A stretch of DNA of 44,427 nt from contig CAZSFD010000042.1 in the NCBI GenBank assembly GCA_964606085.1, positions 1 to 44,427 on the forward strand, in the 5' to 3' direction. Below, piece after piece: positions 40,003 through 44,427 of the stretch. Position numbers and translations under genes: made by a program. The notes under the pieces are model-generated. The model saw nothing but the letters and a program-made list of their open reading frames with translations, was not told the origin of the DNA and did not search any database. Every line of letters starts with the position of its first letter. Position 1 is the first letter of the stretch. This stretch comes from CAIQJJ01 sp964606085 (GTDB taxonomy: Bacteria > Chloroflexota > Anaerolineae > Anaerolineales > UBA4823).

Positions 40003-41985
40003 ATGCCTATCCTCTCTACTCATAACCTAACTCTCTCCTTCGGAGATTTCGACCTCTTTACCGGTATCTCCGTTACCGTGCCGAATGATGGCAAGATCGG
40101 CCTGATTGGGCCGAACGGCATCGGTAAGACCTCGCTGCTAATGATCATCGCCGGGCTAAATGCGCCCACGTCGGGCAGCGTACACCTGGCCAAGGGCCGC
40201 CGCCTGGGCTACCTGCGCCAGGAAGCGGTGGATGCCTTCGGCAGCCGCGACAACACCGTCTACGCCGAGATGCTGACGGTTTTCGCCGGGCTGCGTGAGC
40301 AGCAGGAATGCCTGCATCAACTCGAAGCCGAGATGTCCACCCATTATTCGGAAGAACTGCTCGAAGAATACGGCCGCCTGCAAGAAGCCTTCGATCACGC
40401 CGGCGGTTACGATTACGATCTGCGCATCCAGCAAACGCTTAGCGGCCTCGGCCTGGGCAAAGATGCCTGGGACATGCCGCTCAATCACCTCAGCGGCGGG
40501 CAGAAAACGCGTGCCCTGCTGGCGCGCCTGCTGCTGGAAAAACCCGACCTGCTGATGCTCGACGAACCCACCAACCACCTCGACACCGAAGCCGTGGAAT
40601 GGCTCGAACACACGCTCGAAGAATGGGAAGGAGCCGTGCTGGTGGCCAGCCACGACCGCTATTTTCTCGATAACACCGTGGATACCATCTGGGAAATGGA
40701 TCGCCTGGGCATGACCGAATACTCCGGCAACTACAGCGCCTACCTGCTGCAACGCGACGCCCAATGGGAACTGGATCAACGGGTGTTTGATGAAGAAAAA
40801 GAACGCCTGCTCGGCGAAGTAGACTATATCCAACGTAACTGGGTGCGCGCCAGCACGCACGCCCAGGCGTTGGGGCGTCTGCGCCGCCTGACGCGTGAAC
40901 TGGCGGCGGTGGAAGCCTACGGCATCGGCGTCTTTCGCAGCGGCAAAAAATGGTCGGAGTTGGATTTGCACGCCGAGCGCCCGCTGGACGTGATCGAGGC
41001 GATCCGCGCCGTCAACGCCATCAGCCTGCCCGGACGCCCGCCGCGCATCAAGCCGCGCATCGTCTCCGAGGGGCAGAGCAGCAATATCGTGCTGCGGGCC
41101 GATGGCGTGACGATTGGCTACCCCGGCAACCCCCTGTTCAAGGCCAATGGCGTGGAACTGCGCCGCGGCGAGTGCGCGGCGCTGATCGGCCCCAACGGCA
41201 GCGGCAAGACCACCTTTCTCAAGACACTCCTCGGCCAGCTCGACCCGCTCGAAGGCGAACTGTACCGCGGCCCCAGCCTGAAAATCGGCTACTTCGCCCA
41301 GGCGCATGATGAACTGGATGACTCGCTTTCTGTAATTGATGAACTGACCCGCCATAAATCTATGCACCCCAGCGAAGCGCGCAGCTACCTGGCCACCTAC
41401 CTGTTCCGCGGCGACGACGTGTTCAAACCCGTCAGCGCCCTGAGCGGCGGCGAGCGCGGCCGCCTGGCATTGGCCATTTTAGCCCTCGAAGGCACCAACT
41501 TCCTCGTCCTCGACGAACCCACCAATCACCTCGACCTGCCCGCCCAGGAGGTTCTTCAGGAAGTGCTGCAAGACTACACCGGCACGATCCTGCTCGTCTC
41601 GCACGACCGCTACCTGGTAGACCGCCTCGCCACCCGCATTTGGGAACTGCGCGGCGGCAAGTTGAACACGTTCGCAGGCAACTACCGCCAGTTCTCGCTC
41701 TACCGCAGCGCTCCGGCTGGCTCAAAGCCGAGCAAAATCCTGCTCGCCCCCAAACCGCTGGCCCGCGATAATTCGCGTGAAACCCGCAAACGCCAGGAAG
41801 CCCTGGGGCGCATCGAAGAACGCATCCGCGAACAGGAAGCCACGGTCAAGCGGCTGGCCAACGAAATGCAAAAGCCCGGCAAGCTGTGGAGCTACGACCA
41901 AATCCACGCCAAAAGCACCGAATATGCCAGGGCGCAGGCGAGGTTGGAGGAGTTGTTGGGGGAGTGGGAGAAGTTGGCCGTGTAG
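40003..41985 (+). CDS. ABC-F family ATPase (Uup-like)
   Basis: A 660-residue soluble protein with two ATPase domains and no membrane helices. Domain 1 has GPNGIGKTS (near 36), LSGGQKTRALLARLLL (near 163) and LLMLDEPTNHLD. Domain 2 has GPNGSGKTT (near 395), LSGGERGRLALAILAL (near 479) and LVLDEPTNHLD. The inter-domain linker lies at about 240-320 and a C-terminal basic coiled coil at about 580-660, as in Uup. ABC-F proteins bind ribosomes, and some protect against ribosome-targeting antibiotics. The neighbouring acetyltransferases and exporter make a resistance role plausible but unproven. The start has GGAG 8 bases upstream. The stop TAG coincides with the first bases of a family B repeat. 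Confidence 0.94.
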   Translation: MPILSTHNLTLSFGDFDLFTGISVTVPNDGKIGLIGPNGIGKTSLLMIIAGLNAPTSGSVHLAKGRRLGYLRQEAVDAFGSRDNTVYAEMLTVFAGLREQQECLHQLEAEMSTHYSEELLEEYGRLQEAFDHAGGYDYDLRIQQTLSGLGLGKDAWDMPLNHLSGGQKTRALLARLLLEKPDLLMLDEPTNHLDTEAVEWLEHTLEEWEGAVLVASHDRYFLDNTVDTIWEMDRLGMTEYSGNYSAYLLQRDAQWELDQRVFDEEKERLLGEVDYIQRNWVRASTHAQALGRLRRLTRELAAVEAYGIGVFRSGKKWSELDLHAERPLDVIEAIRAVNAISLPGRPPRIKPRIVSEGQSSNIVLRADGVTIGYPGNPLFKANGVELRRGECAALIGPNGSGKTTFLKTLLGQLDPLEGELYRGPSLKIGYFAQAHDELDDSLSVIDELTRHKSMHPSEARSYLATYLFRGDDVFKPVSALSGGERGRLALAILALEGTNFLVLDEPTNHLDLPAQEVLQEVLQDYTGTILLVSHDRYLVDRLATRIWELRGGKLNTFAGNYRQFSLYRSAPAGSKPSKILLAPKPLARDNSRETRKRQEALGRIEERIREQEATVKRLANEMQKPGKLWSYDQIHAKSTEYARAQARLEELLGEWEKLAV

Positions 41986-42046
41986 CGTGTAGCGTGTTCC
42001 GTCAATGCACCAAACTGAACACGCTACACGTTCCACGTTTCACGAA
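41983..42046. repeat. Palindromic repeat, family B
   Basis: TAGCGTGTAGCGTGTTCCGT pairs with ACACGCTACACGTTCCACG. It supplies the stop codon of the ABC-F gene and runs into the 3' end of the convergent Uma2 gene. Confidence 0.8.
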
Positions 42047-42654
42047 GGCGCGAACACATCATCTGCCGCAACCACCAGTCCATCCAGTAATCGCGACGCC
42101 ACGCTTTCCCCTTTGTTGGCTTTGGCGTGCAAAACATAGGTTTCTTCGGTTTGCAGGGTGTAGATTTCGATGGTTTCGGCTTCGGGGTCGGCGATCCAGT
42201 ATTCGGAAACACCGGCGGCAGCATACTCGTAGAGTTTTTCTACCCGGTCGGTGTGTTGTGTGGATGGAGAAAGCACCTCGACCACCAGATCGGGCGGGCC
42301 GTAATAACGCTCGCCAATGCGGTCGGCATGTTGGCGAGAGACGAAGAGAATATCGGGTTCGCGGATTTTCCCCGGCCACAGGCGCACGGGCATGGGGGCA
42401 AAACGAAGCGTACCGAGGTTGTTGGCGCGGACAAACGAACGCATGATGGCATACAAATTATCCAAAACGCGTTGATGCGTTTCTGTGGCTGGCGACATCA
42501 TAATTAATTGTCCCTCCGATAATTCGATGATGAGATTGCTTTCTGGCAATGACAAAAAAGCGCTTTCAGACCATTCCCCCTGGTTGGGGAAAAGATGAGC
42601 GACTTCGATCGATAGACGGGGATTGGTTTGGGTGGGTGATTCGATTAAAACCAT
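42040..42654 (-). CDS. Uma2-family (DUF820) restriction-endonuclease-fold protein
   Basis: A 204-residue PD-(D/E)xK-fold protein. Motifs are LIIELSEGQLIMMSPATETHQRV, then REPDILFVSRQHADRI, PPDLVVEVLSPSTQHTDRVEKLYEYAAAGVSEYWIADPEAETIEIY. The Asp of PDLVVEV and the Glu nearby form the metal site. Such proteins are abundant in Cyanobacteria and Chloroflexota and their role is not established. The start is the ATG at 42654 with AGGAGG 6 bases upstream. A GTG codon just before it is too close to that site. A second copy of the last 33 codons lies about 90 bases upstream of the start, at 42749-42849. Confidence 0.9.
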   Translation of the reverse strand: MVLIESPTQTNPRLSIEVAHLFPNQGEWSESAFLSLPESNLIIELSEGQLIMMSPATETHQRVLDNLYAIMRSFVRANNLGTLRFAPMPVRLWPGKIREPDILFVSRQHADRIGERYYGPPDLVVEVLSPSTQHTDRVEKLYEYAAAGVSEYWIADPEAETIEIYTLQTEETYVLHAKANKGESVASRLLDGLVVAADDVFAPS

Positions 42655-42712
42655 CACAGACCTCCTGGTAACATAAAATCATTGTAACTTAAATCAACTT
42701 CTTTCGTGGAAC

Positions 42713-42755
42713 GCGATGCGTGAAACGTGACAAGGTGCACATCACGCTTCACGCT
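42713..42755. repeat. Palindromic repeat, family C
   Basis: ACGCGATGCGTGAAACGTGA pairs with CATCACGCTTCACGC. It separates the Uma2 gene from the duplicated Uma2 tail. Confidence 0.7.
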
Positions 42756-42849
42756 GGCGCAAACACATTATCTGCCGCAACCATCAGCCCCGGCAATAAC
42801 CGCGATGCCACGCTTTCCCCTTTGTTGGCTTTGGCGTGCAGAACATAGT
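42749..42849 (-). pseudogene. Duplicated 3' fragment of a Uma2 gene
   Basis: On the minus strand the frame reads VLHAKANKGESVASRLLPGL, then MVAADNVFAPA and TGA. This is nearly identical to the last 33 residues of the Uma2 protein encoded at 42040-42654, and the DNA is also very similar. Similarity ends sharply near 42849, next to the stop of the regulator gene. It is the remnant of a second Uma2 gene or a local duplication. Confidence 0.85.
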
Positions 42850-42852
42850 TTT

Positions 42853-43530
42853 TCACCCTTCCTCCAATTTGCGACAATTCTCTCGCCAATCTTCGGGTAT
42901 ATCCTTAATCACCCACACGATGGCTTCAGAGCGTGTGTTCACCGGCAGCTTGCGCAAGATGCGCCAGGTATAGTTCTCGACCGTCTTGGCTTCAATCCCC
43001 AGTTTTGATGCAACTTGCTCGTTATCCAGCCCTTCAGCCAACCAGCACAACAGCTCCTTTTCGCGATCACTGAGGGTGGCCCAGGGTTTGCCCACGGCTT
43101 CGCGCCAGCGGTTGGCGCGCTCGAATTGTTTCTCGTCAAATAGACTTTCACCGTAGGCAGCGCGGCGAATGGCTGCAAGTAGTTGCCCGGCATGAAGGTC
43201 TTTGGTGAGAAAGCCTGCCATCTGCCTTTCCACCGCCTGAGCCAGGAAGTACTAGCGCTGGTGGCCGGTGATGATCAGGGTGGTGGTTTCGGGGTAGTTC
43301 AAGCGCACCCAGTCATCCACTTCATAAGGGCGCACGTCAGGCAGGATCAGGTCGAGTAGGAGAACATCGGGGCGCAGTTCAGCCACTTTTTGCTTTGCTA
43401 CCAGTCCGGTTGCGGCTTCCCCTACCAGTTCGATGTCGGGAGCATCGTTCAACATGCGGGCAATGCCCTGGCGTGTGGCGGGGTGATCATCTACGAAAAG
43501 CACACGAATTTTTTTGTCGTTCGTGTTCAT
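42853..43530 (-). CDS. NarL/LuxR-family response regulator, interrupted by an amber codon
   Basis: The frame from 43530 to 42853 encodes about 225 residues. The receiver domain (IRVLFVDDHPATRQGIARML, phospho-Asp60 in VLLLDLILPDV, ITGHQR, AGFLTKDL) is followed by a LuxR HTH (LSDREKELLCWLAEGLDNEQVASKLGIEAKTVENYTWRIL). A TAG at 43252-43254 (codon 93) separates ITGHQR from YFLAQAVERQMAGFLTK. Both sides are conserved and in frame, and a single change from CAG, GAG or TAC-like codons would create it. The start has AAGGAG 4 bases before the ATG. No partner kinase is in view. If the stop is real, only a receiver stub is made. Confidence 0.82.
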
Positions 43531-43602
43531 TGAACTCCTTGATAGTACAATGTTCAATGGATTAGACGTTTGAGACGGGGAAATTATGCCATAAACAACG
43601 AA

Positions 43603-43644
43603 AACACCCTGGGCAGGTGTCGAGAACGATCTACCCAGGGTGTT
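43603..43644 (-). terminator. Intrinsic terminator of the 43664 gene
   Basis: AACACCCTGGG (43603-43613) and CCCAGGGTGTT (43634-43644) form a perfect 11-bp stem, followed on the minus strand by TTTTCG. It lies 19 bases after the stop at 43664. Confidence 0.75.
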
Positions 43645-43663
43645 CTGAAATTTTAGGATGCTA

Positions 43664-44359
43664 TTATTTGGAGATCGAACCTGTGAAAACCCATGGACCT
43701 TCTGTCCAACCGTTCAGATATTTGTTAATGAGTTGATAAGCCTTATCTTCGCTCATGTTCTCAGGTTTTTTGTTGATTTTTAATTGCACCATTCCATCTT
43801 GCTGCTCACATGAGACCTCGATACCTTGTTCTGCCATTTTTTTGTCGGCGTTCTTTTTGCGGGTATTGTATTCTTCGCATTCTTTTCCCTCAGGAGGGGC
43901 TATCATACCAATGGCACGAATTTCCAGAGTGATAGATGACAGGTCTGCATTAGCTGGAATTGATACAAATTCCAGCGTCATACAGCGCACACCTTTCATC
44001 TTGTCATCGGTTGCGATACTGAGACTAGTTTCTTGGACATTGAAATCTGATGCTTCTCCGCCAACATATTGGAGTGCTGCCTGGTTAATATCCCAAACAC
44101 CTTTGCCTGGCAGGTCATAACATACATCCACAAACACGCTACCTTGGCCTGGGCGAAAATTAGATGCCGAAAAACCAACGCCATTAACTATTTTCTTCTC
44201 GGTCAATTTATTGGTTGAAGAGGATGTGGCATCCTCAACATTGTTTACCAATACCTGTGTGTCATCAGTATGGACTGTGGGAACCATGATATTTTCAGAA
44301 CTTTCATTGGCTTTTACTGCTTGCTCCATCAAGAAAGGTTGGGGCGTAGCATTAACCAA
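43664..44359 (-). CDS. Protein of unknown function, possibly lacking its N terminus
   Basis: Family not recognised. The frame runs from a possible TTG at 44359 (first ATG at 44329) for about 231 residues. The N-terminal 60 residues are polar, with ATSSSTNKLTEKKIV. The core FSASNFRPGQGSVFVDVCYDLPGKGVWDINQAALQY and SDFNVQETSLSIATDDKMKGVRCMTLEFVSIPANADLSSITLEI looks like an extracellular beta-sandwich. A Lys/Glu-rich C terminus ends GWTEGPWVFTGSISK. No signal peptide is seen, and upstream the frame closes at a TAA near 44380, so the true start may be lost by frameshift or the segment may be exported with an anchor encoded further upstream. Base composition is more AT-rich than its neighbours, which suggests recent transfer. 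Confidence 0.6.
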   Translation of the reverse strand: MVNATPQPFLMEQAVKANESSENIMVPTVHTDDTQVLVNNVEDATSSSTNKLTEKKIVNGVGFSASNFRPGQGSVFVDVCYDLPGKGVWDINQAALQYVGGEASDFNVQETSLSIATDDKMKGVRCMTLEFVSIPANADLSSITLEIRAIGMIAPPEGKECEEYNTRKKNADKKMAEQGIEVSCEQQDGMVQLKINKKPENMSEDKAYQLINKYLNGWTEGPWVFTGSISK

Positions 44360-44427
44360 GTTGATCTTTATGACTTGAGTTTAGAGTTCCTCTATGAAAG
44401 CGGAACTTACGCTCCATCGGGGAGCGC

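Noticed and set aside
44360..44427. Palindromic bases at the window end (GGAGCG, GTTCC/GGAAC) as a further repeat family
   Set aside because: Too short and cut by the window edge to support.

Overview
The window looks like a chromosomal segment of an environmental Chloroflexota bacterium (Anaerolineae-like). This is inferred from GC-rich DNA, Tat/lipobox solute-binding lipoproteins with long Thr/Ala/Pro linkers, LplB/LplC-type sugar permeases, a secreted GH44 lipoprotein, and many dispersed palindromic intergenic repeats. No rRNA, tRNA, CRISPR array, phage or transposase gene was seen.

Layout. (1) 1-1490: two aldo/keto reductases, the first cut by the window edge. (2) 1521-8318, minus: a six-gene run of OmpR-type regulator, MacA-like adaptor, MacB-like ATPase and permease, a small anchored protein and a sensor kinase. 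It looks like an envelope-stress or export module. (3) 8613-10315, plus: a strong promoter with a 23-bp palindrome drives a DUF3179 membrane protein followed by a TetR regulator. The DUF3179 frame is interrupted only by a UGA at the first position of its CxxC motif, with a perfect stem-loop 20 nt downstream. It is therefore a candidate selenoprotein or a nonsense allele. (4) 10316-11604: a scarred stretch with an orphan gene tail, a truncated GNAT, an intact TetR, and the first 23 codons of an Old Yellow Enzyme homologue that stop in a palindrome. (5) 11604-29825: a carbohydrate locus with a GH30-like protein (broken), GH3, an LplB/LplC/solute-binding ABC importer, an unusual HTH/ATPase-like/receiver protein, an MNT-HEPN pair, a hybrid kinase, GH36 alpha-galactosidase, GH31 alpha-xylosidase, secreted GH44 glucanase and a LacI regulator. 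Together they fit uptake and breakdown of xyloglucan-type hemicellulose. (6) 30012-41985, plus: a leader ORF with two tandem intrinsic terminators, then a run of acetyltransferases, a methyltransferase, a heterodimeric ABC exporter and an ABC-F ATPase. It resembles a resistance or detoxification island. (7) 42040-44427, minus: a Uma2 nuclease with a duplicated tail next to it, a NarL-type regulator broken by an amber codon, and an unrecognised protein.

Two themes cross the whole window. First, at least ten families of palindromic or phrase-like repeats lie between genes, and several have entered reading frames. One encodes an extra segment in the helix-helix loop of a kinase dimerisation domain, one lies inside an ABC exporter nucleotide-binding domain, and others supply C-terminal tails or stop codons. 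Second, there are many single-site gene interruptions: UGA at 9121, UAG at 12414, 17475 and 43252, UAA at 19975, and frameshifts near 14625 and 19228. Raw-read checks are needed to tell real mutations or recoding from sequence error.
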